Source: Kineosporiaceae bacterium (GTDB lineage: Bacteria > Actinomycetota > Actinomycetes > Actinomycetales > Kineosporiaceae). From it: a stretch of 64,000 nucleotides of DNA. Location of the stretch: NCBI GenBank assembly GCA_016713225.1, contig JADJPO010000003.1, positions 1,171,296-1,235,295 of the forward strand, given 5' to 3'. How positions within the stretch are numbered: the first letter of the stretch is position 1; every line of letters begins with the position of its first letter. The position numbers were made by a program, and so were the translations under genes. A model generated the notes under the pieces. It was not told the DNA's origin, ran no database searches, and saw nothing but the letters and a program-made list of their open reading frames with translations. Of this stretch, positions 16,438 through 23,600 are shown piece by piece.

Positions 16438-18093
16438 GTGTGGCAGATTACCCACGTGCGGGCACGGCGCTGGCGAGGGGTTGCCACCACTGCCACGTCC
16501 TGGGCGGTGGCGGGACGCCTGCTGACGATCGCCTTCGGCGCCGGGGTGACCGCGGCGGCCGGACGCCCACGTGCGGGCTTCGCGATCGCCGTTCTCTTCA
16601 TCCCGGTCGCCGTGATCGGCACCCTGCCCCCCGGCGAGCGCCGCATGGAGCGGTGGCAGCCGGTGGCCGAGATCTTCGCGGCCGCCACGCTGGTCGCCGC
16701 GCTGGCGCCGTCCGGAGCGGCCTTCGTGCCGTATCTGATCGCCCCGCTGGTGCAGGCCGGATTGCGGGGCGGGCTGACCGTCGTCGCCACCGCCTTCACC
16801 ACGGGCGCCGCGGCGCTGGGTGTGATCACCGCACTTCAACCGGCGATCGACGCCGGTGGGCCGTCGCTCACCCGACCGCTGGCCTGGCTGCCCCTGCTGG
16901 GCGCGGCAGGGGCCACCTCGGCCTGGGCTCGACGGGTGCTGCAGGTCGAGCGCCCCGTGATGGAGCCGGCCTACGCCGATGCCCACCGGCTGCTGTCCGA
17001 ACTGAACCTGGTCGCCCGGCAGCTGAGCCTCGGCCTGGACCCTCACACGCTGGCCACCGCCCTCGTCGAGGAGCTGCAGGGTCTGGCCGTCGGCGCGCGC
17101 GCCACGGTGCTGGTGCGTTCGGCCGCCGGACGTTTCGTGCCGGTGGTCGGTGACCCGCCGAACCCGTTGACCGAGTCGGTCGTGCTCGACACCTGGGTCG
17201 CTGCCGATCTCGTGCGGCGCGGCCGCAGTGGGGTCACCGTGCTGGGGCTTCCGGTGCTGATGGGTGAGCGCGTGGTGGCCGTCGTGGTGCTGGCCGACGC
17301 CACCGGAGCCCAGTCCCTGGGCGATGACTCGGTGGCCGCCTGCCGGGCCTCGATCGCCCAGGCCGGGCCGCGCCTGGCCTCGGCCCTGCTGTTCGACGAC
17401 GTCCGGCGGCTGGCCACGGTCGACGAGCGCCACCGGCTCGCCCGAGAGATCCACGACGGCATCGCGCAGGACATGGCCTCGGTGGGCTACCAGATCGACG
17501 ACATCGCCAGCGACGCCCCCGCCGAGGTGGCGGCACGGCTGCACGCGCTGCGCGAACACCTGACCACCCTGGTGGCCGAGTTGCGCCTGAGCATCTTCGA
17601 TCTGCGCGCCGGGGTGGACGAGGCCGTCGGGCTGGCCCGAACCCTGTCGGACTACGTACAGCGGGTGGCCACCCAGGCCGGTCTGGTGGTGCACCTGTCC
17701 ACCGACGAGTCGCCCCACCGGTTGCCGCTGGCCACCGAGGTCGAATTGCTCCGCATGGTGCAAGAGGCCGTCACCAACGTGCGCCGTCATGCCGACGCCC
17801 ACAACCTCTGGCTCACCGTCATGGTCGACCCGCCGAGAGCCCGGGTCACGGTGGCCGACGACGGGTGCGGCTTGTCGCCACCCCGTCCGGACAGCATGGG
17901 CATCACCGGCATGAAGGAACGTGCCACCCGGATCGGGGCCAATCTGACCGTGCGCGACCGGGACGAGAGCGATCCTGCGCTACCCGGCGCGAGCCGGTCC
18001 CGCGGAACCGTCGTGGACATCCTGCTCGAACCGAGCAGGGCCACTACCCGGAGTAATGTTGCGATCACGCATACGAGAGGTTCGCGGACATGA
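16438..18093 (+). CDS. Membrane sensor histidine kinase, NarL/LuxR-partner type
   Basis: 551 residues. The N-terminus holds about five or six hydrophobic helices (residues 18-165), followed by a GAF-like segment (about 185-320). The HisKA_3 dimerisation box is RLAREIHDGIAQDMA, with phospho-acceptor His339. The HATPase_c domain shows EAVTNVRRHADA (N box) and DDGCGL (G1) before GITGMKERA. It should autophosphorylate and transfer phosphate to the LuxR-type regulator encoded 43 bp downstream. The GTG start is preceded by AGGGGG, which lies inside a small hairpin. The signal is unknown. Confidence 0.92.
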   Translation: MWQITHVRARRWRGVATTATSWAVAGRLLTIAFGAGVTAAAGRPRAGFAIAVLFIPVAVIGTLPPGERRMERWQPVAEIFAAATLVAALAPSGAAFVPYLIAPLVQAGLRGGLTVVATAFTTGAAALGVITALQPAIDAGGPSLTRPLAWLPLLGAAGATSAWARRVLQVERPVMEPAYADAHRLLSELNLVARQLSLGLDPHTLATALVEELQGLAVGARATVLVRSAAGRFVPVVGDPPNPLTESVVLDTWVAADLVRRGRSGVTVLGLPVLMGERVVAVVVLADATGAQSLGDDSVAACRASIAQAGPRLASALLFDDVRRLATVDERHRLAREIHDGIAQDMASVGYQIDDIASDAPAEVAARLHALREHLTTLVAELRLSIFDLRAGVDEAVGLARTLSDYVQRVATQAGLVVHLSTDESPHRLPLATEVELLRMVQEAVTNVRRHADAHNLWLTVMVDPPRARVTVADDGCGLSPPRPDSMGITGMKERATRIGANLTVRDRDESDPALPGASRSRGTVVDILLEPSRATTRSNVAITHTRGSRT

Positions 18094-18136
18094 CAGACTC
18101 GCCGAGCTGGGCTGGCCACTCGACCAAGGAGACAAT

Positions 18137-18790
18137 GTGACGGGGGTGCAAGACCAGATCACCGTGCTCCTCGTGGATGATCATCAGCTGATTCGGGAGG
18201 GTCTGCGGCGGGCGTTCGACCGCGCCGGGGACGTCGAGGTGGTCGGTGAGGCGGGGACGGTGGCCGAGGCCGTCGACGCCCTGCACCGGCTGACGCCGGA
18301 CGTGCTGGTCACCGACGTGAAACTGCCGGACGGCGACGGCATCGTCCTCGCCGAGAAGGCCCGCAAGTCCTCCCCCGCCCTCGGGGTGGTGGTGCTGACC
18401 ATGTATGCAGGCGATGACAAGCTCTTCGCGGCCCTGGATGCCGGTGCCTCGGCCTTCGTCGGCAAGGACGCCCCTGCCGAGGAAGTGGTCGCTGCGGCAC
18501 GGCACGCCGCCGCCAACCCCCGCGCCTTCACCGCCCGCGATCTGGCCGATGCCATGCAGCGCCGGATGAACGCCCCGACCGGGCCGAAGCTCTCCCCGCG
18601 GGAGCGCGAGGTGCTCGAGCTGCTGGTCGACGGCCTGGCGATCTCGCAGATCGCTCGCCGGCTCTACATCAGCGAGTCCACCGCCAAGACCCACGTGGCG
18701 AACATCTACGAGAAGCTCGGCGCCGGCAACCGGGCACAGGCGGTCATGGCCGCCGTCCGGCTCGGGTTGGTGGAGGGCCAGACGCTGTGA
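18137..18790 (+). CDS. LuxR/NarL-family response regulator
   Basis: 217 residues. The receiver domain has Asp14/Asp15, phospho-acceptor Asp60 in VTDVKLPDGDG, and Lys110. The C-terminal LuxR-type helix-turn-helix begins LSPREREVLELL and contains SESTAKTHVANIYEKLG. The GTG start has an excellent AAGGAG 5 nt upstream. It is the partner of the preceding HisKA_3 kinase. Its stop codon overlaps the GTG of the Flp pilin gene, so translation of the pilin is coupled to that of the regulator. Confidence 0.95.
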   Translation: MTGVQDQITVLLVDDHQLIREGLRRAFDRAGDVEVVGEAGTVAEAVDALHRLTPDVLVTDVKLPDGDGIVLAEKARKSSPALGVVVLTMYAGDDKLFAALDAGASAFVGKDAPAEEVVAAARHAAANPRAFTARDLADAMQRRMNAPTGPKLSPREREVLELLVDGLAISQIARRLYISESTAKTHVANIYEKLGAGNRAQAVMAAVRLGLVEGQTL

Positions 18791-18945
18791 GTCGCCCGCT
18801 GCTGCGCCGGCCACGATCAGCCCGGCGGCCGAACGACCAGGGCGCCTCGGCCATCGAGTACGGGCTCATGGTGGCGGCGATCGCCGCCGTGGTCGTGGGC
18901 GTGGTGATCGGACTCAGTTCCATCGTGCAGGCCGCGGTCCGCTGA
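18787..18945 (+). CDS. Flp-type pilin, 52 residues
   Basis: A short gene starting with a GTG that overlaps the regulator stop as GTGA. The basic leader (residues 1-19) ends in QG, followed by ASAIEYGLMVAAIAAV. Gly at -1, Glu at +5 and Tyr at +6 after the cleavage site are the signature of Flp/Fap pilins processed by a TadV-type prepilin peptidase. The hydrophobic helix continues to residue ~45. Flp pilins normally need the Tad secretion apparatus; no tad gene is in this window. The coupling suggests direct control by the upstream two-component system. Confidence 0.88.
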   Translation: MSRPLLRRPRSARRPNDQGASAIEYGLMVAAIAAVVVGVVIGLSSIVQAAVR

Positions 18946-18995
18946 GGACCCACCTCGCCGCAGATCGCCGGGACCGCTCAGGATCGCCGCGGACC

Positions 18996-19001
18996 TAGGC
19001 T
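18996..19001 (+). promoter_or_regulatory. Leaderless-type -10 element of the GT87-like gene
   Basis: TAGGCT followed by 7 nt and then the GTG start at 19009. No Shine-Dalgarno sequence is present. Confidence 0.5.
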
Positions 19002-19008
19002 GTCCCCC

Positions 19009-20406
19009 GTGCCGGCCCCTCTCGCCCTCTCCTCGGGGATCATTCGACAGGTCGCGGGGGGCATCGCCCTGGCTGCGGCCACCGGGCTGTCCGCCTACAG
19101 CGTTGTCCGATACCGCCCGGCCATCGTGGCCGGGTACCTGGTGGCTGCCGTCGTGCTCGCCGCCGTCCTGGTCGGATCCCGCAGCACCCGCAGGTCGGCT
19201 GCGGGCCGCGACGGCGATGCGCGCTGGGGGCCGGCTGCTGCGCTGATCAGCTCAGGACTGATCACCTGGTGGGTGCCGGTCTTCAGTTACCTCCCCCCGG
19301 ACGCCGCCGGCCGGGTCCGCTGGATCCTCGCCGGAGCGGGGGTGCTGGGCGGCCTGCTGGTGCTGATCCCCGCTGCCACCTGGACGCGGTGGACGCCGCA
19401 CCGGGCCGCGAACGCCGCGCTGGGCCTGGCGATCACCGGGTATCTCGTCGCCACCGTGCTGCTGCTGCGCGGTGACCCCGCTCCCGAGATCGATGTCTGG
19501 TACACGCTGCAGGGCGCCGCCGACTCGCTGGCCCGGGGTCACAACATCTACCGCGAGGTCTGGGTCGGCCCACCCGGGGTGATGGCGGCCTTCACGTACC
19601 TGCCCTGGACGGCGCTGCTGCTCGCCCCCGGCAGGTGGCTCGCCGGTGACGTCCGGGTGGCGCTCGCGGCGATCACGGTGATGACCGCCCTCGTGGTGCG
19701 CGGAATGCACCGACCCGGCCGGGACCCTCGCGTCACGGCCGGCGCCGCGGCGTTGCTGCTCGTGGTGCCCGGCACCGCGACCCAGATCGAACAGGCCTGG
19801 ACCGAGCCGTTGCTCGCGGCTTGCCTGGTGGTGGCCGCGCACGGAATCCTGGGCGGCCGATGGCTGCGCGCGATCCTCGCGCTGGCGATCGGGATGGCGT
19901 GCAAACAGCACCTGGTGCTGCTGTTGCCACTGCTGGCGGCCTGGCCACGCTTCGGTCTGCGCCGCACGGTGCTCACCGCCCTCGCCACCGGGGTCGCCGT
20001 GCTGCCCTGGTTCCTCGCCGACCCTGCCGCCATGTTCGAGGACACCGTCGCGGTGCTGGTGCGCTATCCGCCGATGCGTTTCGCGGACAGCCTCTACATC
20101 GCCGCGATCAACGAGTTCGGCTGGATGCCGCCGTTCTGGCTGACCGGAGTCGTGGTGCTGGCGGTGATGGCCGCCGTCGCCGGCTACCTGCACCGGCACG
20201 ACCCCGGCCCGGGCGAACTGCTCTGCTGGGCTGCGCTGGTGCTGTTGGTGGCCAACCTGGTGAACAAGCAGGCCTTCTACAACCAGTACTGGTTGGTGGC
20301 AGCCCTGGTGGCCGTGGGTTGGTCCGTGAACTCCGCGACCTCCGAGACCTCGGCGACCGCCGTGGCCCCGGACACCACCGCCCCGGTTACAGCCGAACGG
20401 CCTTGA
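19009..20406 (+). CDS. GT87/DUF2029-like polytopic glycosyltransferase
   Basis: 465 residues with about ten to twelve transmembrane segments. The stretch EIDVWYTLQGAADSLARG, followed by NIYR and a hydrophobic FTYLPWTALLLAP, resembles the first-loop acidic motif of the DUF2029/GT-C mannosyltransferases that use polyprenyl-phosphate mannose at the outer membrane face. ACKQHLVLLLPLL and a late NKQAFYNQYWL are further family-like blocks. The acceptor is unknown, probably an envelope glycolipid or glycan. Its last 20 bp overlap the convergent NlpC/P60 gene. Confidence 0.8.
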   Translation: MPAPLALSSGIIRQVAGGIALAAATGLSAYSVVRYRPAIVAGYLVAAVVLAAVLVGSRSTRRSAAGRDGDARWGPAAALISSGLITWWVPVFSYLPPDAAGRVRWILAGAGVLGGLLVLIPAATWTRWTPHRAANAALGLAITGYLVATVLLLRGDPAPEIDVWYTLQGAADSLARGHNIYREVWVGPPGVMAAFTYLPWTALLLAPGRWLAGDVRVALAAITVMTALVVRGMHRPGRDPRVTAGAAALLLVVPGTATQIEQAWTEPLLAACLVVAAHGILGGRWLRAILALAIGMACKQHLVLLLPLLAAWPRFGLRRTVLTALATGVAVLPWFLADPAAMFEDTVAVLVRYPPMRFADSLYIAAINEFGWMPPFWLTGVVVLAVMAAVAGYLHRHDPGPGELLCWAALVLLVANLVNKQAFYNQYWLVAALVAVGWSVNSATSETSATAVAPDTTAPVTAERP

Positions 20407-21502
20407 TGAGCCTGCCGTCGAGGCGGGCCGAGGCGATCCGGATGACGTCACCGGTGTGCGGCGCGTGGACCATGAGGCCCTTGCCCACGTAGATGCCCAT
20501 GTGGTTGTAGCTGTTGAAGAACACCAGATCACCCGGCTTCAGGTTCGCCTGGGAGACCGAGACGCCCTCCCTGGCCTGCATCGCAGCGTTGTGCGGCAGT
20601 GAGATGCCGGCCTTGGCGTAGGCGGCCATGGCCAGCCCGCTGCAGTCATAGCTGCCCGGCCCCGATCCACCCCACCGATACGGCTTGCCGATCTGTGCGC
20701 AGGCGAAGTTCAACGCGGCACGGGCCTGGGCGTCCGTGGTGTCGATCCCCACGTCCTCGCAGTGCAGCAGACCCGTCGCGGGTACCTCGACACCGGCCTG
20801 CTCGATGGCGCGCTGATCGCCGGAGCCTCCCATCTGAGCGATCGCCCGGCGCTGGGTGCCATCCAACTGGGCGAGCAACCGGCGCGAGTCGGCCAGCTTG
20901 GACTCGATCTGCTTCTTCAGCGTCTGCAGGCGCTTGGTCTCGGCGACCAGCTGAGTCTTCTGGTGGCCCAGGTGGGCCTGGTCCTCGGCCAATCGACGCT
21001 GGGCAGCCACGAGGGCCGCCACGGCCTCGGCCTGGCGCTCGCTCAGGCTCGAGTGCAACCCACTCGCCGCGAACGCGGCATCCGGGTCATCGCTCAGCAT
21101 GAGGCTGACCATCTCGAGGTCGCCGGCCTTGTACGTCTCGGCGGCGAGCCTGCCCAGACCCTGCCTGGCGATCTCCACCTGCCCGCGCTGTTGGGCCACT
21201 CGGGTGGTCGCCGCAGCGGTCATGACGTTGACACTGGCGAGCTTCTCACGGGCGCCGTTGTACTGCTCCGTGGCCGCCTCGACGTCATGCTGCAGGGTCT
21301 CGACCTGCTTCTGCACGGTCGCGAGATTCGGTTTGGGAGCGGCACTCGCCCCGGCCACCCCCAGGCCCAGAACCACGACGGCTGTCACCGCCGTTGCCAT
21401 CCCCCGCCGCACAGTCAGGTGCAGGGACACTCGGCCATCGCTCCGTTCCTCCGAAGGCCCCCGGCGCCCGTTGGTTCGATCGTCGTGACCGGACCGTGAC
21501 AT
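20387..21502 (-). CDS. Secreted NlpC/P60 peptidoglycan hydrolase with coiled-coil domain
   Basis: 371 residues. After a basic N-terminus, a signal sequence (about 35-55, ending near ASAAP) is followed by a long coiled coil (about 60-215). The C-terminal NlpC/P60 domain has catalytic Cys287 in SYDCSGLAM, His334 in NHMGIYVG and polar His346 in HAPHTGDVI. This is the architecture of RipA/RipC-type D,L-endopeptidases that cut peptidoglycan stems and are kept inactive by the coiled coil. The position matches Rv2190c. The ATG has TAGTGT 7 nt upstream, pointing to a leaderless mRNA and favouring this start over the in-frame ATG at residue 35. Confidence 0.93.
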   Translation of the reverse strand: MSRSGHDDRTNGRRGPSEERSDGRVSLHLTVRRGMATAVTAVVVLGLGVAGASAAPKPNLATVQKQVETLQHDVEAATEQYNGAREKLASVNVMTAAATTRVAQQRGQVEIARQGLGRLAAETYKAGDLEMVSLMLSDDPDAAFAASGLHSSLSERQAEAVAALVAAQRRLAEDQAHLGHQKTQLVAETKRLQTLKKQIESKLADSRRLLAQLDGTQRRAIAQMGGSGDQRAIEQAGVEVPATGLLHCEDVGIDTTDAQARAALNFACAQIGKPYRWGGSGPGSYDCSGLAMAAYAKAGISLPHNAAMQAREGVSVSQANLKPGDLVFFNSYNHMGIYVGKGLMVHAPHTGDVIRIASARLDGRLIKAVRL

Positions 21503-21509
21503 CGAGGCG

Positions 21510-21515
21510 ACACTA
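21510..21515 (-). promoter_or_regulatory. Leaderless-type -10 element of the NlpC/P60 gene
   Basis: TAGTGT, 7 nt, then ATG on the minus strand. No ribosome-binding site is visible. Confidence 0.5.
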
Positions 21516-21575
21516 GCTGGTTCGGATCAGCGCGCCAAGACGGGTGCCAGGTGGTGGACGGAGGCTATCGAAAAC

Positions 21576-21590
21576 GCCTGGTCACCAGGC
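21576..21590. repeat. Perfect inverted repeat upstream of the NlpC/P60 gene
   Basis: GCCTGGTCACCAGGC: 7-bp arms around a single central base, about 60-75 bp upstream of the -10. It could be an operator; no known family consensus was recognised. Confidence 0.4.
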
Positions 21591-21597
21591 CGAATCC

Positions 21598-21822
21598 TCA
21601 GCCGGTTGCCCGTCTCTTCACAGTCCCATCACGGTTGGTTGACGTTCGGCCACCAGGCACGAGGCGCAAAGGGGGCACGAGGCCCGAATCGGCCAACACC
21701 GCGATGGCGGCCCGCTCGGCGCCGTCCAACTCACCGTTGGCGGGCGCAGCCAACATCACGGTCACCACGCAGCTGCCACAGGCTGCTCCACGAACCTGGC
21801 AGGTGTCGCAATCGATGAGCAC
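21598..21822 (-). CDS. Small conserved actinobacterial protein with two CxxC motifs
   Basis: 74 residues beginning VLIDCDTCQVRG, with cysteines 5, 8, 15 and 18 and a following GSCVVTVML. This belongs to a short conserved actinobacterial family whose members carry the same IDCDTC...CGDCVV pattern. The cysteines probably bind zinc. The GTG is preceded by AAAGGG 6 nt upstream; the frame is open further upstream but without family-like sequence. Function unknown. It lies directly upstream of the NlpC/P60 gene and downstream of the NYN gene. Confidence 0.78.
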   Translation of the reverse strand: MLIDCDTCQVRGAACGSCVVTVMLAAPANGELDGAERAAIAVLADSGLVPPLRLVPGGRTSTNRDGTVKRRATG

Positions 21823-21946
21823 GGCAAGCCCTTTCTTCGTCCGAGCGACGCATCGTGAGCTCGCGTCACACCGGTGTTCGACCGGTGACGGGGACGCTAG
21901 GGGCCACCACCGACAAGTCCCCCGGAACCGCGGTCCCGGCACCCCC

Positions 21947-23305
21947 TCAACGGGATCCCAGCAGGCGGACCAGGGCGAGTGAGGCCACGGCTCGTGCCCC
22001 CGACCGGCTGACGCCGGAGACCACCTCGCCGTCGGTGCTCACCACCACCACGGGACGTCCCACCGGCTCGGACCGGACCAGCCGACGGATCAGCTCGTCG
22101 GCGTTCATCGGAGGGACCGAGAACAGCACCCGGACGCCGCGCACCGGCGGGGGCGGGCCGGCCGGGACGGCGTCCGAACCGTCGAAACAGCAGGTGATCT
22201 CGACCCCGGTGCGTGCGGCCAGCGCGGCCAGGCCGTCCAGCAACCGGCGGCGCTGCTCGGTCAGGGCCAACGCGGGATACCCGGTCTTGGTGACGTTGTA
22301 GCCGTCGATCACCAGGTGGGTCTGCGGCACCGTCAGCAGATCGGCCAGCAGACCCGGATCGGTCTGCGATCGGCCCCGCACCAGATCGTCGGATCCCCCG
22401 GACGTCGTGCGCTCGCCACCCGGGGCGGTCCGGGCCGCGAGCTGTTCGGCCACCACATCCGCTGGACGCACCCCGACAGGTGGCAGGGCGAGTTCGCGAC
22501 GCAGCCCGCCGGCCGCCTCGATCACGGCGTCCAACAGCAGCCGTACCCGCGCGTCGTCCAGCGCCCGGTCCGCCCGAGCGGACTGGCGGGCAGCCTCGCC
22601 ACGTTCCTGCGCCGCGGCCAGCTCCTCCCCGAGTCGGGTGACCTCGGCGGCCAACTGGTGCAGCCGCTCCTGATCCTGCTGCGCCTGATCGGCCTGGGCG
22701 GCCTCGACCGCGCGCACCTGAGCCCGGGCCCGATCGGCGTCCGAACGCGCCCGGCGCAACTCACGGCGCACCACGGCGAGCTCCTGCTCCCGCTCGGCAA
22801 CGGCGGCGGTCACGGCATCCAGCTCGCGCTGCACCCGGTCACGTTCGGCTCGAGCCAGGGCCGTCTCTCGCTCGGCGGCCGCTGCCACCGCCTCGTGCGA
22901 CCGGGTCCTGTGCCTGGCGTCCAACCGCTCACGCACCTCGCCGGCCAGCGCCTCCCAGCCCTCGGGACGCACCAGGAACAGTCCCACGAGCAGCTCGGGC
23001 AACACGGCGTCCTCGATCTCACCGCCCTCGGAGGTGGCCTCGGCCAGGCCACCCCGCACCACCAGGGCAGCCACCTCGGGCCGTTCACCGCGCCACGCCG
23101 CAGCCACCGCCTGCCGGAAGACCACCTCGGCGTCCAACGCCGTCCGGAGCGCTCCCGCACCGGCAACGGCTCGTCGCGCGGGGGCAAAGGCCCGTACCCG
23201 GCGCAACACCACCGGAACCCGATCGGGCTCCAGCTCACCGAGCACCCGAGCCGCCAGCACCAACATCCGCCGCTGGACCGCGTCGGGGAGCTCCGGATCG
23301 GTCAT
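21947..23305 (-). CDS. NYN-domain (YacP/Rae1-like) putative RNase with coiled coil
   Basis: 452 residues. An Ala-rich alpha-helical N-terminal half leads into a strong coiled coil (about 135-245). The C-terminal NYN domain has VIDGYNV (first acidic residue), TCCFDGSD and VSTDGEVV with the downstream Asp/Glu positions used for metal binding in PIN/NYN nucleases. YacP-type proteins cleave mRNA or rRNA, and Rae1 acts on the ribosome. The ATG overlaps the stop of the upstream 73-residue gene as ATGA. Confidence 0.85.
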   Translation of the reverse strand: MTDPELPDAVQRRMLVLAARVLGELEPDRVPVVLRRVRAFAPARRAVAGAGALRTALDAEVVFRQAVAAAWRGERPEVAALVVRGGLAEATSEGGEIEDAVLPELLVGLFLVRPEGWEALAGEVRERLDARHRTRSHEAVAAAAERETALARAERDRVQRELDAVTAAVAEREQELAVVRRELRRARSDADRARAQVRAVEAAQADQAQQDQERLHQLAAEVTRLGEELAAAQERGEAARQSARADRALDDARVRLLLDAVIEAAGGLRRELALPPVGVRPADVVAEQLAARTAPGGERTTSGGSDDLVRGRSQTDPGLLADLLTVPQTHLVIDGYNVTKTGYPALALTEQRRRLLDGLAALAARTGVEITCCFDGSDAVPAGPPPPVRGVRVLFSVPPMNADELIRRLVRSEPVGRPVVVVSTDGEVVSGVSRSGARAVASLALVRLLGSR

Positions 23306-23523
23306 TCCGGCTGATCGGTGCGCGGGACGAGCTCGATCTGATCATCGCGGTCGCACCACCGGCAGCGCACCTGGTCGATCCGCTCGTCCAGCACGGTCTG
23401 TTCCTCGACCCGGCCCTGACCGGCGAGGTCGAGGTGCACGAACTCGCGCACCGTCGAGGTGCGGGTGACGTCGAAGCGGGTCAGGTTGCCGCAGGCACCA
23501 CATCGCCAGCGAAGATCGGACAC
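23302..23523 (-). CDS. Small double-CxxC zinc-binding protein
   Basis: 73 residues with cysteine pairs at 8/11 and 54/57 that would form one rubredoxin-like zinc site. It is conserved next to NYN-domain genes in actinobacteria, as far as I recall. The GTG has TAGGCT 6 nt upstream, suggesting a leaderless start. The stop overlaps the NYN gene start (ATGA), so the two are translationally coupled and probably act together. Confidence 0.8.
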   Translation of the reverse strand: MSDLRWRCGACGNLTRFDVTRTSTVREFVHLDLAGQGRVEEQTVLDERIDQVRCRWCDRDDQIELVPRTDQPE

Positions 23524-23529
23524 GTCGCG

Positions 23530-23535
23530 AGCCTA
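23530..23535 (-). promoter_or_regulatory. Leaderless-type -10 element of the zinc protein/NYN operon
   Basis: TAGGCT, 6 nt, then GTG (minus strand). It lies back-to-back with the rightward element at 23588. Confidence 0.5.
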
Positions 23536-23587
23536 CCCGCCGGATCGCCGGACGACGTGGCGGGGCATGGTTGTCGTACCCCACCCC

Positions 23588-23593
23588 TAGCGT
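23588..23593 (+). promoter_or_regulatory. Leaderless-type -10 element of the DnaQ-UvrC nuclease gene
   Basis: TAGCGT, 7 nt, then ATG at 23601. Confidence 0.5.
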
Positions 23594-23600
23594 CGGGGTC

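Noticed and set aside
21503..21597. Cyclic-di-AMP (ydaO-type) riboswitch before the NlpC/P60 gene, a common arrangement in actinobacteria.
   Set aside because: None of the conserved core segments were found on the minus strand, and the gene appears leaderless.
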